The notes beneath the pieces were generated by a model. It worked only from the letters and a program-made list of their open reading frames with translations. It had not been told where the DNA came from and did not search any database. A stretch of DNA of 64,000 bases from Chimonanthus salicifolius (lineage: Eukaryota > Streptophyta > Magnoliopsida > Laurales > Calycanthaceae): positions 38,438,069 through 38,502,068 of the forward strand of contig CM023535.1 of NCBI GenBank assembly GCA_013350335.1, read 5' to 3'. This document shows, in pieces, positions 34,931 through 46,481 of the stretch. Every line of letters starts with the position of its first letter. Position 1 is the stretch's first letter. A program made the translations under genes and the position numbers.

Positions 34931-37784
34931 CTTGATCATTTCATCATTAACTTAGGTGGTTTAATTTCCAATTCAATCCATTCCTCTTATTGGATCACCA
35001 TTGGGCCCATGGCCCAGTTAAATTTATTTCCTACCCATTTACCTTAGTGTTTAACCATCTTGACCCATTGGGTCCCAAATGGGTATTGGGCCCAGCTTGA
35101 CCATCCTTGGCCCAATTAACCATCATTGACCATTTAAATGAATTTAATCCAATTCATGGTCCATTGGGCCATACTTGGGCCTTTGCCCCAAATTTTGATC
35201 CACTTAACATCTATTCCATCAAAATTCCCAATTTCCATCATTAAAATAAATAATAACCACATATATATTGATTTAAAAATTCCTGGCTATTACATTTCAA
35301 TTATGGAGTTTTAAATGCTATAATTTGTATTTCTATATAGCATGCTGGCATTTGCATCTCATGTATGGTATGGGAGGGATGAACGGTAACCGGAGACCCA
35401 CACTCGGTCGGGGCATCCGTAAAACACTTGTGGGGGATACCTTGATGAGGAGCTTTCCATCAAGAGGATGTAAGTGCCCCGGTTCGTCCGAGTCACCCGT
35501 ATTGTCAATTATGTGATTCAGTTGGATTTGCCTTGGATGAATAAGAAGATCTACTATGAAGTTGAAGCGTCTACACCAAATACAGTATTGGCACACAGGT
35601 AAGTGAACCGTAGGAGACCTTAGGCTAAGTCAAATACCTAGAAGTCAATTGGAAAATAAAGTAAATAAGTGACTTTTAGCCTCGAGGCCTCATGCAATCT
35701 GCCGAGGCCTCGCAGCCAGTTATGCTGAGCTGAGTGCAGCTGACTCTGTGTCTAGCTGACTCAGTCTCTTACAGTTCCAGAAAGTTAAAATCTGTGACTG
35801 TTTAATTGAGAGGTAATTATGGTAAATAAAATTATCCACATGTTGAGATGGGTAATTATGGTAAATTAATTGGAAGCTTATTATGGTAAACAAATTTGTC
35901 CATGGTGAGATGTTGCCACCTTGCTTGAATTTGAATTTGAATAGCCTTAGGAAGCTGTCCATGAAAAGTATGGAAAGGCTCCTCCATGTGCTATAATCCA
36001 TCTTGTAAATCTTCCATCTAATCCTTGATTGATGGCTAAGATAAATGAATTGCAAATCATACACGGTGGATATGAGCTGGCTGGATTCTGTCTAATTGGA
36101 TTACACTGCACATATGTGCTGTCTATTGTAACTTACCGCTGGCGAGGCCTCATCAGAAGCAGCGAGGCCTCGCAGGTGTGACTTACTGCAGATCTTAATC
36201 TGTTTATAAAATAACAGTAAGCTTTTTGTTTAACACATCGAAAAATACACAGAGAAATACCGGGAACAAGATTATAGTGTGTGATCAGTCAGCCTTCCCT
36301 CTAGACACCTTCTTCATCATCCTTCTTAGTGGATGTTTGGGTAATCACAACCCCAATCTTGATGAAAAGTAAGGTGTTCATATAGGATTAAAACCAGTCA
36401 TACCCAAGTCCTACTGCTGTGCGCCGACAAATACGTTGATAATGTTGATTTGATGGAAAGGAGCACACAGGTTCAGTAAAGAAGAAAGAGCTTAAAGGAA
36501 AACGGTTAAAGCCCAAGGCAAGTTTTCTTCTTGTTTTATTTTTAACATTGTAAAGTGGATTAGAACAGTGTGTTCGAACCACTCTAAAAAATAGGTGTAG
36601 AGGATTAGACCAATTGGGTTGAACCTCTATAAAAAACTAAGTTGTACTATTTGGGTGTGAGACCCTTACATAGTATATTTGGGACGACCCTAGAGTTGGG
36701 AAGTCTGACAGTGGATGTAAGTTTGATGAAATCGAACCACTATAAAATATTTGTGTTATATGTGATTGAATGCATAGATTGAAAATTTTGTTTACTTAAA
36801 GTATAAATCGGTAAGAACATTTTAAAAGGGAATTAAAATTGAAAACCGACCTTTAACGCCCCGCCCTTTCTCACTCGCTTCTTCTCGTAAATCAGAGTCT
36901 ATTTTTTTTTTTTTATAACAGAGTAGAGTGATAGGGATGTAACACCTCGGATTTTCAGACTATTATTTTATATGACAATTATTTTCTTAAATGGTGGATT
37001 TTAGAATTGGACCTTATTTGGATCAACAATTGGGCCATGACCCAATTAGGACCCAACCAATGTTGGAATTGGTTTTATTAAATACAAATGGGTTGAATTA
37101 ATTTAGTGATGAATTATATCTAATTTTTAAACAAAAGATTTTTATGGCCGAATTTTGAATGTGAAACCTATTGATTTTGCGCATGAGAGATATGTGGGAT
37201 TTTAAATCCACAATGATATGCTAGATATTTAAAAAGGAATGAAATATCTATGAAATAAATAAAAGATTAAGCATGGCCGAAATTTGGATAATAATATCCA
37301 TATTATGCGCATAGGATATTCTAAAAGGGAAGGTAGATTGTCTTAAATTAAATTAAAAGATTATTTGGATTATGATTAAGGTTATGCGCATAGTACTTAC
37401 TAATTAGAGTTAAAAGGAAGGTTTTAAATTAAGAAGGAGAGTTCGGCCATTGGCTAAATAAGACAAGGGAAAGTCGGCTATGGCTAATTAAAGAGGGAAA
37501 GTCGGCCTTGGTTAAATAAGGAAGGTTTGATATATGTCCAGTGTTTTGGTTATACCTTTTCACTCCGATATTCAATTGCTTTGATTCATTTTGTGTTAGA
37601 AAGAAGACTTCAAGCGCTACAACTTTTTAGTTTACCATTTTTTCTGATTTGGAAGTCAACAAGGTCGAAACTGAGCTACAATATAGTATACGTGTAAAAA
37701 AAAAAAAACAAACGGGAAACACAAGGGGCGCACGGCTAAGAGTTGCTTATCTTAAGAACATTCTAATATTGGATTAAGAAAGGC

Positions 37785-37792
37785 TATAAAAG
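37785..37792 (+). promoter_or_regulatory. TATA box in E3 5' LTR
   Basis: TATAAAAG in the context AGGCTATAAAAGGAGAG, the best TATA match in the window, identical in the 3' LTR (47325-47332). About 200 bp of purine-rich leader follow to the splice donor. By analogy transcription would start some 30 bp downstream. Confidence 0.7.
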
Positions 37793-38033
37793 GAGAGATC
37801 AAGAGAGATACACGGTTTTGGACATTTTTATTGTTGAGTTTGTTCCTATCTCTCCCTCTCTCAATTCATCATTCTCTTCTACGCCAAGAGCAAGAGAAGA
37901 AAGGGCAGCAACAAGAAAGAGTTCTTGTTTGGAGAAAAGCAAAGGGAAAAGAAAGAAAATTGGAAGAACAAGAAACCAAAGGGGAAAAGGTAGTATCTTG
38001 CTTAATAATTTTATGTTTTGAAACAAAAAGAAC

Positions 38034-39590
38034 CATAGGGTTCGGCCATAGTGCATGGCCGAACCCCATGGAGAAAGATTGGTGATGAGTATTAATGGAT
38101 TAAATGGAGAAAAAGAACCATAGGGTTCGGCCTTATGGCATGGCCGAACCCCATGGAAAGATATGATTAGTTATTGGGTTTTAAAGATTGAAAACCATGG
38201 AGAGTGTTGATTTATTAATTGCGTTTATGTTGCTAGATCTTAAATCATAGAAACCTTTGGTGATTGTATGTTTTAGATTCAAGAAAATCAATGAAAGAAT
38301 ATGGAATATGGGTCGGCCATGGCATGGCCGAACCCTGGCTGTTTTATGGCTAATTGAGTGGATCTAAAATAATAACAAGGAGGGGTGAGGTTCGGCCATA
38401 GTGCATGGCCGAACCCCACCAAACATTTTATGGATTGATGATCGGTTTTGATTTGGATCTAAACCAATGGCCAAGATCACGAACCCCATGGGTTAAGTTT
38501 GGAATGTTAGATGGAAAATAGTTTCTAAATTTGGAGAGCAAATCCAAATATGGAAAGGTTCCAAATATGATTTGTATTGCTAAAACTAGAAAACATCTAA
38601 GTATGGTAAGGATTGCTAAATTTAGAAAGCAATCTAAAAATGGAAGGAAGGTTGTTATTTTTGGAAACAATCTATTTTTAGAAGGTGTTTCCAATTATGG
38701 AAAGGAGGATTGAATATTAAGAAAGTTTCTATTCTTAGAAGTTGATATTAAAATTAGAAAATATCGACTTATTGACCATGAAGATTATTTATGGAAACTA
38801 TCCAAGAATGGAAAGTGGGGTTTGATTATGGGACTTGGATTAAATAAATGGATTGGATGCCATGAGTGAGGTTCGGCCATGCTGTATGGCCGAACCCCAC
38901 TAAGGTTAGTTTTTGAAAACCTATTTAATTATTGAATTAAATATATGCTTTAGGGCTCATGTATAATTGAATCAAAGGAGATGGATGGTATGAATTTAAT
39001 GTCATAGTTGGAAATTATGCACCATAGGGTTCGGCCATGGTGTATGGCCGAACCCCATGGTCCAAATTAAGGGATTAATGGCATCTTTAATTCATGGTTT
39101 AAGGACTGATTTATGAATCAGATTATGAACCTATGTCATGAGTTAGGTTATGTGTAGTTTTAAAATAAAATAAATGATACAATATATGTTAGGAATTGAT
39201 GGAGAAAGGAATGGCAAAAATGTAATTAAATGCCAAAGAGGAGAACCATGGGTTCGGCCATGATGTATGGCCGAACCCCATGAGTTGTGTTTGATGGACT
39301 TATTTGGTTAGGGAAATTTATAAGGTCTAATTATGGAAGATTTAAAGGAAAGAGGAAACCAATGGCATTTTCGTAAATATGAGAGAATATTGGACATTGG
39401 GTTCGGCCATGGTGTATGGCCGAACCCCATGAATTATTTTATGGGATTATGTGCTTTGGAAGCATGAATGGATGACTTGGAACCTAAGCAAAGAAAAGGG
39501 GTTAGGTTATCAACAATGGCATTTTTGTAAATATGTATGAAAAATGGTAAGCAATGGGTTCGGCCATGGTGTATGGCCGAACCCCATGGG
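38034..39590 (+). repeat. Palindrome array, first copy in E3 5' LTR
   Basis: Nine hairpins start near 38034, 38116, 38310, 38384, 38868, 39023, 39245, 39396 and 39553. 38310 has a short loop (GGTCGGCCATGGCATGGCCGAACC type, split arms around G). 38384 and 38868 have GTGAGG/CCCCAC outer stems, and the rest CAT/ATG. Confidence 0.96.
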
Positions 39591-39658
39591 GTTTTGTTCA
39601 TAGACTTAGAACCTTGTAATTAGGTGAGACTTGGTGTTGATTTATCATTATATTATAA

Positions 39659-39766
39659 GGTAACGGGATCTCGTAAGCGGTGCGCGATCGGTGATCGAAT
39701 CTTGGACGGAAACACAAGGACTTGTGAACGGTCTTAGGTAGGATTCCACCTCTTTGAAACCATGGA
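39659..39766 (+). other. Conserved ~105-bp block
   Basis: AAGGTAACGGGATCTCGTAAGCGGTG...TTGAAACCATGG. This subfamily has CGATCGGTGATCGAATC where E2 has ACGATCGTGAGCGATTACC, while the flanks are nearly unchanged. The duplicate is at 41538-41650. Confidence 0.75.
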
Positions 39767-40017
39767 TTATGTACTTTGCTTTATCCTTTATTTGATGAAA
39801 ATATGTTTGAAAGAGTATGCTTTATTATTGAAGTTCAAATGCTATGTTTCAACTTGTTTCAATAACATGGATAGATATGTTTTAAAAGTGATTTTATATG
39901 CTATGTTTATTTGATAAAATAGCATGTGTTTTAAATATGAGCTTTTAAATGCTATGATTTTGTATAATTGCATAGCATGTGGTATTTGCATCTCATGCAT
40001 GGCATGGGAGGGATGAT

Positions 40018-40330
40018 AGGTAACCGGGGACCCACACTTCGTCGGGGCGTCCGTAAAACACTCGTTGGGGGAATTCCTTGATGATGAGAATTCCATCAAG
40101 AGGATACTAAGTAACCGGAGGGGTCACACTCCGTCGGGGCGTCTGTAAAACACTCGTGGGGCAAATTCGTTGATGAATAGAATTCCATCAAGAGGATACT
40201 AAGTAACCGGAGGGGTCACACTTCGTCGGGGCGTCCGAAAAACCTATGTACGGTACCTTGATGTATTTTTGCATCAGGAAGAAACCGGAGGGTCCACACT
40301 CCACCGGGGAGTCCGGAAGACCTATATGGT
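40018..40330 (+). repeat. ~100-bp tandem hairpin units (3-4) in E3 5' LTR
   Basis: ACACT(T/C)CGTCGGGGCGTC motifs near 40034, 40124, 40215 and 40296 alternate with CTTGATGATGAGAATTCCATCAAG-type hairpins, which I describe as CTTGATG, 10-11 nt, CATCAAG. The third hairpin region reads CGTTGATG...CATCAAG. The 41006-42808 and 3' LTR copies have one unit fewer. Confidence 0.88.
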
Positions 40331-41005
40331 GGGTACATTTATGTACATGTGATGGGTGGGACTCATTGCATTTGTCATCATTTCATGGCTTGGATTTTAC
40401 GTGGTTTTATTTATTATGTTATAATATATATGTTTTGTACTAACCATGTGTTAGCCGTAACTGATATACCAACTAGGCCCGTTGTACTAAAGCCCTACTT
40501 CTACCCTTTAGTGGATGATGCGGAAAACGCTGAACGCGGAAGGGGACAAGCATAGGAGCTTGGAACGCTTTTAGTTTATATTTTGTATAAGATACTCTCG
40601 GGCTTGTATTTGAGTATCTAGGATTTGGATTGTAATAACTTAGATGAATTTGCTATGGTTTGATATTTTGTTGAATAATTATGATATGATAATGATGATT
40701 CAAGACTTGACGTACTTTGCTATCTGAATGGAATAGAACTTGGTTCTATTATGATTCCGCATTTTGATGTTATGATTCCGCATACTTATGATGTTTATTC
40801 CGCATCTTGATATTGCTATGTGTGAACCATTTTATTTGGACTGAGTCCATACACACATAGGGTTGGCCAGTTAAGTGTCGGACTTTGGAAGTTCGGACTT
40901 AGCTCACATTGTGACGTCCCGTGCTCTATCACTCTACTCTGTTATTAAAAAAAATAGACTCTGAATTAACGGCAAAAAGCGAGTGAAAAAGGGCGGGGCG
41001 TTACA

Positions 41006-42808
41006 GCTATGAACCAATGTCATGAGTTAGGTTATGTGTAGTTTTAAAATAAAATAAAGGATACAATGTATGTTAGGAATTGATGGAGAAAGGAATGGCA
41101 AAAATGTAATTAAATACCAAAGTGGAGAACCATGGGTTCGGCCATGATGTATGGCCGAACCCCATGAGTTGTGTTTGATGGACTTATTTGGTTAGGGAAA
41201 TTTATAAGGTCTAATTATGGAAGATTTAAAGGAAAGAGGAAACCAATGGCATTTTTGTAAATATGAGAGAATATTGGACATTGGGTTCGGCCATGGTGTA
41301 TAGCCGAACCCCATGAATTATTTTATGGGATTATGTGCTTTGGAAGCATGAATGGATGACTTGGAACCTAAGCAAAGAAAAGGGGCTAGGGTTATCAACA
41401 ATGGCATTTTTGTAAATATGTATGAAAAATGGTAAGCCTTGGGTTCGGCCATGGTGTATGGCCGAACCCCATGGGGTTTTGTTCATAGACTTAGAACCTT
41501 GTAATTAGGTGAGACTTGGTGTCGATTTATTATTACATTATAAGGTAACAGGATCTCACAAGCGGTGCGCGATCGGTGATCGAATCTTGGACGGAAACAC
41601 AAGGACTTGTGAACGGTCTTAAGTAGGATTCCACCTCTTTGAAACCATGGATTATGTACTTTGTTTTATCCTATATTTGATGAAAATATGTTTCAAAGAG
41701 TATGCTTTATTATTGAAGTTCAAATGCTATGTTTTAACTTGTTTAAATAGCATGGATTGATATGTTTCAAACGGTGATTTTATATGCTTTGTTTATTTGA
41801 TAAAATAGCATGTGTTTTAAATATGAGCTTTTAAATGCTATGATTTTGTATAATTGCATAGCATGTGGTATTTGCATCTCATGCATGGCATGGGAGGGAT
41901 GTCAAGTAACCGGGGATCCACACTCCGTCGGGGTGTCCGTAAAACACTCTTGGGGGGAATTCCTTGATGATGAGAATTCCATCAAGAGGATACTAAGTAA
42001 CTGGAGGGGTCACACTCCGTTGGGGCGTCCAAAAAACCTATGTGCAGTACCTTGATGTGCTTTTCCATCAGGAAGAAACCGGAGGGTCCACACTCCGCCG
42101 GGGCGTCCGGAAGACCTATGTGGTGTGTACATTTATGTACTTGTGATGGGTGGGACTCATTGCGTTTGTCATCATTGCATGGCATGGTTTTTTCCTCGTT
42201 TTATATATTATGTTATAATATATATGTTTTGTACTAACCATGTGTTAGTCGTAACTGAAATACCAACTGGGCGCGTTGTACTAACGCCTTACTTCTACCC
42301 TTTAGTGGATGATGCAGGAAACGAGGGAAACGCTAAACTCGGAAGGGGACAAGCATAAGAGCCTGGAACGCTTTTAGTTTATATTTTGTATAAGATACTC
42401 TCACGCTTGTATTTGAGTATCTAGGATTCGGATTGTAATAACTTAGATGAATTTGCTATGTTTGGATATTTTACTGAATAATTATGATATGATAATGATG
42501 ATTCAAGACTTGACGTACTTTGCTATCTGAATGGAATTGAACTTGGTTCTATTATGATTCCGCATTTTGATGTTATGATTCCAGAGAATTATGATGTTTA
42601 TTCCGCATCTTGATATTGCTATGTGTGAACCATTTTATTTGGACTGAGTCCATACACACATAGGGTTGGCCAGTTAAGGGTCGGACTTTGGAAGTTCGGA
42701 CTTGGCTCGCTTCGTGACGTCTCGCCCTCTATCACTCTACTCTGTTACAAAAAAAAATAGACTCTGAATTTACGGGAAAAAGCGAGTGAAAAAGGGCGGG
42801 GCGTTATA
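41006..42808 (+). repeat. Second copy of the LTR 3' half in E3 5' LTR
   Basis: Contains three hairpins (near 41130, 41281, 41438), the conserved block (41538-41650), hairpin units (41905-42125), TACTAAC at 42279-42285 and GATGCAG with AG at 42316-42317, then the terminal palindrome near 42617-42662. Here the acceptor is intact; in the first copy it is GATGCGG (near 40517), a lost AG. Confidence 0.9.
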
Positions 42809-42810
42809 GT

Positions 42811-42822
42811 TGGTATCAGAGC
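42811..42822 (+). other. Primer binding site of E3
   Basis: TGGTATCAGAGC, a perfect copy of the plant initiator-Met tRNA primer site, two bases after the LTR end. Confidence 0.95.
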
Positions 42823-42893
42823 GAACCCGAAAATTGAATCTTTCAGAGTAAATTAATCCGGCTCTCGTGCATTAATTTACTTCGTTAGACACA

Positions 42894-43100
42894 ATGGATG
42901 ATAGCAAAGGAAGTACAGTCAAAATAATCGGAATTATCCAGCATAGTAAAATAGGATATATTCCCCAAGGACAAGAAACACAAGATGTTTATTTGGAAAT
43001 TTTCCCCAAGGACAAGAAACACAAGATGTTTATTTGGCAATTTTCGCCAAACAAGCGACATTATGTGATACATAAAGAAATTCCCCAAAACAAAGGTTAG
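42894..43100 (+). CDS. Short leader ORF of E3, function unknown
   Basis: 68 codons from ATG, beginning MDDSKGSTVKII, in the place where gag should start. No Gag motif is visible. Its middle is a 41-bp tandem duplication ('ccccaaggacaagaaacac' at 42963 and 43004), so part of the peptide repeats KDKKHKMFIWQF-like residues in two frames. The reverse complement of 4080-4150 in E1 is similar DNA but has no matching frame. Probably not a real protein; it may be a leftover of the gag 5' end. Confidence 0.25.
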   Translation: MDDSKGSTVKIIGIIQHSKIGYIPQGQETQDVYLEIFPKDKKHKMFIWQFSPNKRHYVIHKEIPQNKG

Positions 43101-45005
43101 TTGATTAGAACTGTTGTTGGCATTTGATATGCTTCTGTTGTTGTGATACAAAAGATTAGCCTAAGGGGTGGCAAGAGAATGTCGGGGAAAGGGGAGATTT
43201 TGTAAAGGTTGTGGGTATATTTTGAAGGGTTTGTTCTAACCCTACCCACCTTTGTATTGTGATGAAAGTTCGAATGATTTTCAATAAAAGTTTGCAAATT
43301 TAAGAGTTTATGAGGATTTTGGCACTGATATGTAGGTGACGAGGTCACTTGATTTTATTGAGATGTGGCATGGGTGTGTTTCACAAGTGATATTGATGAG
43401 ATAAGTATATAGATTCCATGAGAAAGGTTTAGAGTAGCTGTAAGATTGTGGGAACCTCGATATGAAATACGGAGACTAGGTCCCGAAGGGTTATCGTTGA
43501 GGAGTGGGTCCCTTGCAGGCTACGCGCTGGAGGGCGCTCTCACGGCTGTTTAACACATTTGATGTGTGGGGATGCGCAGAGCTAAGTACTATTTTACCCC
43601 GTGGGGGTAGTACTAGCTTCGTCAGACGCGGTTCGACTGCCTTAGAGCTTGACTGAATTACCCTTGGGGTGGAGGGATGTAGGGAGAGATAGACCGGATC
43701 ACGTTGGACGTGGGTCTTCCGCTTAGTAAGTCATGGGCCCTAAGTCTTGCCAAGGGGTCGGGGTATATTTATGATTTGGTATTGTTACTACAGTCATGTA
43801 GTGATTCATTCGAGTGTGGCTCCTACGGATAAAATATCTCATGGTGGAAGATGTGCCTGGATTAATTATGATCAAGGATGGATTAGTTATGCCATGAATG
43901 GATTATACCCAAAAGGGGGTTATATTCATGGATGCGTAAAAACATGGATGAGAGTTTCAATGGTGGTTTGGATTGATGCCGGATATTGGCATAAGGGTAT
44001 ACATATTGGTAACATGAAGGACATTTTGGTCCCATAGGTTGACATATTGGTCGTATGTTAGACCGTTAGCCTTATGATAGACATATCAGTTTTATGAAGG
44101 TATTAGTCATGCCCATGAATGGATTATACCCGAAGGAAGGTTATATTCATGGATGGTTATTAACCATGGACAGATGTTACTCATTGATAGAGTGGTACCA
44201 GGGATGGATGTGTATAACCATGGATGATGGATTCCATGATGGTTTGGATTAATATCAAGTATCGGTACCAAGGTAGACATGTCGGAAGTATGATGGACCT
44301 ATTGATCTCGTAGATGACATATAGATCTAATGATTGGAATATGTTTCGATATACATTTCACGGTATAAGAAAAAAGGTGTTAGTCGTATTACGACTTGTA
44401 TCACAGGAAAATTGGTGTTGAAAGATACGTGGTATCTTAGAAGTAATGTCCGAAATGTGTTAGTCACATAGTGACTTATGAGCAAATGAAGATACGTATA
44501 TTTGGAGATATACTTAAGGGAAAAGTCTAGTGAAACACGAATGGGAAACTATGGGTAACTGCCGAGTTGGACTGATCACCTGACTCTATAGTTAGCCGAT
44601 GGAATTCCAGGAAAGTGAAGTTAAGAGTCCAGTGAAACTCAACGGGAAGCTATGGGCAACTGCGAGTGAGGCTGGCCACCTGAATCTTTAGTTTAGCCGA
44701 TGGAGTTTCAGGAGAGTGCAGATAGAAAACTTAGTTAAAATGAAATCAGTGAAAGACTTGAGCATAGGCTAGTATTGGCAGGCTACCTCACACAGAGAGT
44801 AGACGAATGAACATATTGAGTAAGTACATGTGGAAAATATTATTTTTGGTAGCAAGTAAAGTGAAACAGAATATACATTAATTTACATAAGAATTGTAAA
44901 TGAGTTCACAAAAAAAAGAAAAAAAAGGATAACGTGAGGCAGAGTAAATTCTGCAAGAATGGAACTCATAGGTTGATATGAGTAAGTTTGATATAATCAA
45001 GTGAT
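43101..45005 (+). other. Conserved non-coding interior of E3
   Basis: No gene found. It parallels 12857-14366. It includes the GC-rich block near 43490-43760 (GTTGGACGTGGGTCTTCCG at about 43704), 'gtattacgacttgtatcacagg' phrases near 44388, and a local tandem duplication at about 44524-44740 in which 'gtgaaac...gggaa(g)ctatgggcaactg...ttagccgatgga' occurs twice. E2 has it once. Confidence 0.75.
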
Positions 45006-45019
45006 ATTTGACAAGATTG

Positions 45020-45767
45020 AACAGGAACAACGGATGATTCGGAAATAAAAGAGATATGGGCCAATATGGTTATTGGTCAAGTCATACCGGAATGGGGGTT
45101 AAGACCGGGACAAGGTCTTCTATTCCGAGGAAGGATTTATGTACCTAAGAGCTGCAAACAAGAGTTATTGGCTGAGGCACATCAGACCAAACTCTTTATT
45201 CATCTAGGCAGCACTAAGATGTACCACGACCTGAAAAGACATTACTGGTGGCACGGACTCAAAAGAGATGTGGCAGTATTTGTGGCCCATTGCTTAACTT
45301 GTCAGTAGGTTAAGACGGAACATCAGAAGCCACCGAGGTTACTCAAACCCTTACTAGTGCCGAAATGGAAATGGGAACACATTTCTATGGATTTTGTTAC
45401 AGGGTTGCTAAGGTCATCAAAAGGCAACGATGCGATATGGGTCGTGGTAGACCGACTGACCAAGTCAGCACATTTCATTCCTATTAAGATGACAGATTCA
45501 TCTGAGACTTTGGGTCGGCGGTATATTAAGGATATCATCAAATTGCATGGTATACCTCGGAATATTGTGTCTGACAGAGATGGTCGATTCACAGGCAGAG
45601 TATGGCAGAACATGCAGTCAGCCATGGGAACCGATTTATTGATTAGTACGACTTTTCATCCTCAGACTGATGGACAGTCTGAGAGGACAATACAGACACT
45701 AGAAGACATGTTGAGAGCATGTATGCTAGATTTCAAAGGTGGAGGGAGGATCACTTGCCGTTGGTAG
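45020..45767 (+). pseudogene. H2C2 zinc finger and integrase core (E3)
   Basis: Zinc finger with EAHQTKLFIHLGSTKMYHDL and CLTCQ, then the integrase core with SMDFVTGLLRSSKGNDAIW, NIVSDRDGRFTGRVW and [18 protein letters not shown], so all three catalytic acids (D, D, E) are still there. Breaks: a frame change near 45040, an in-frame TAG at 45306-45308 (CAG to TAG after CLTCQ), and loss of frame at about 45738-45745 that separates it from the C-terminal part. In a full element this would follow reverse transcriptase and RNase H; here non-coding DNA precedes it. Confidence 0.92.
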
Positions 45768-46426
45768 AATTCTCATACAACAATAGTTACCAGGCAAGCC
45801 TCCAGATGGCACCATTTGAGGCATTATATGGTAGACCATGTAGGTCACTAGTATGCTGGACAGAGGCCGGTGAGCCTGCATTGATTGGACCTGAGTTAGT
45901 TGCAGAGACTATAGTGCAAATACAGTTGATACGACAGAATTTATTGACTGCGCAGAGTCGTCAGAAGAGTTATGCTGACAAGAGAATGAGGTTTCTTGAA
46001 TTTGAAGTGGGAGACATGGTGTTCTTGAAAGTCTCGCCGCGAAAGGGACATATGAGATTTGGAAGGAAAGGAAAATTATCGCCAAGATATGTGGGACCAT
46101 TTTCAATCACAAGAAGGATGGGGGATGTGGCTTATCAATTGGCACTCCCATCACAGTTGGCATCTTTACATGATGTGTTCCTTATATCTATGTTGAGAAA
46201 GTATAATCCTGATCCTTCTCACGTATTGAACGTACAAAACATAGAGGTCCAGAGAGACGTGACATACGTCGAGAAGCCTGTCCGAGTGGTGGACACAGAA
46301 CAAAGGGTATTACGGAACCGAGCGATCCAGTTTGTCAAGATAGTATGGGATCGACACGGCGTTCAGGAAGCTACATGGGAACTCGAGTCAGAAATGAGAA
46401 AGGCTCATCCTGAATTATTTGGGTAA
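45719..46426 (+). pseudogene. Integrase C-terminal region with GPF motif and chromodomain-like tail (E3)
   Basis: 235 open codons continuing the integrase in the shifted frame: [34 protein letters not shown], then YVGPFSITRRMGDVAYQL (GPY/F-type motif) and a tail EQRVLRNRAIQFVKIVWDRH...EATWELESEMRKAHPELF. That tail is the diverged chromodomain-type end found in the Tekay/Del lineage of plant chromoviruses, thought to direct integration to heterochromatin. The final TAA is followed by 'gggacgaaaat', the usual interior end. This is the longest undisturbed coding stretch of the family in the window. Confidence 0.92.
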
Positions 46427-46471
46427 ATGTTTGAAAACCCTACTTCACTCGATTTTCGGGACGAAAATTAT

Positions 46472-46481
46472 AAAAAGAAGG
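46472..46481 (+). other. Polypurine tract of E3
   Basis: AAAAAGAAGG, 6 bases before the 3' LTR. E2 has AAAAAGAGGG in the same place. Confidence 0.7.

Larger units (their letters stand above)
30787..35294 (-). mobile_element. Solo hairpin LTR, minus strand
   Basis: 4508 bp, TGTAACGCCCGCCCC to GGCTATTACA, flanked by TTTCA at 30782-30786 and 35295-35299. Same subfamily as the E1 LTR. On its sense strand the donor position reads GGCAAGTG (near 33671-33678), GC in place of GT. The acceptor-like CAG is at 31245-31247, with branch-like motif and pyrimidine tract near 31255-31295. Confidence 0.93.
36938..42808 (+). repeat. 5' LTR of E3, enlarged by an internal partial duplication
   Basis: 36938-41005 already ends with a complete LTR terminus (GGGGCGTTACA). 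41006-42808 then repeats the second half of the LTR, starting at the point equivalent to 39125 ('tatgaacc(t/a)atgtcatgag'), and ends GTTATA before the primer site. In the hairpin-unit region the extra copy at 39125-41005 has three units, whereas 41006-42808 and the 3' LTR have the same two-unit layout. The 41006-42808 part is therefore the original LTR end and 39125-41005 the extra piece. Confidence 0.9.

Noticed and set aside
36938..42808. Two adjacent solo LTRs in place of one enlarged 5' LTR
   Set aside because: No target duplication lies at 41005/41006, the second copy lacks an LTR start, and the AGGGA duplication pairs 36933 with 50424.
42811..42822. tRNA gene fragment
   Set aside because: It is the 12-base primer site beside an LTR end, with no tRNA arms around it.
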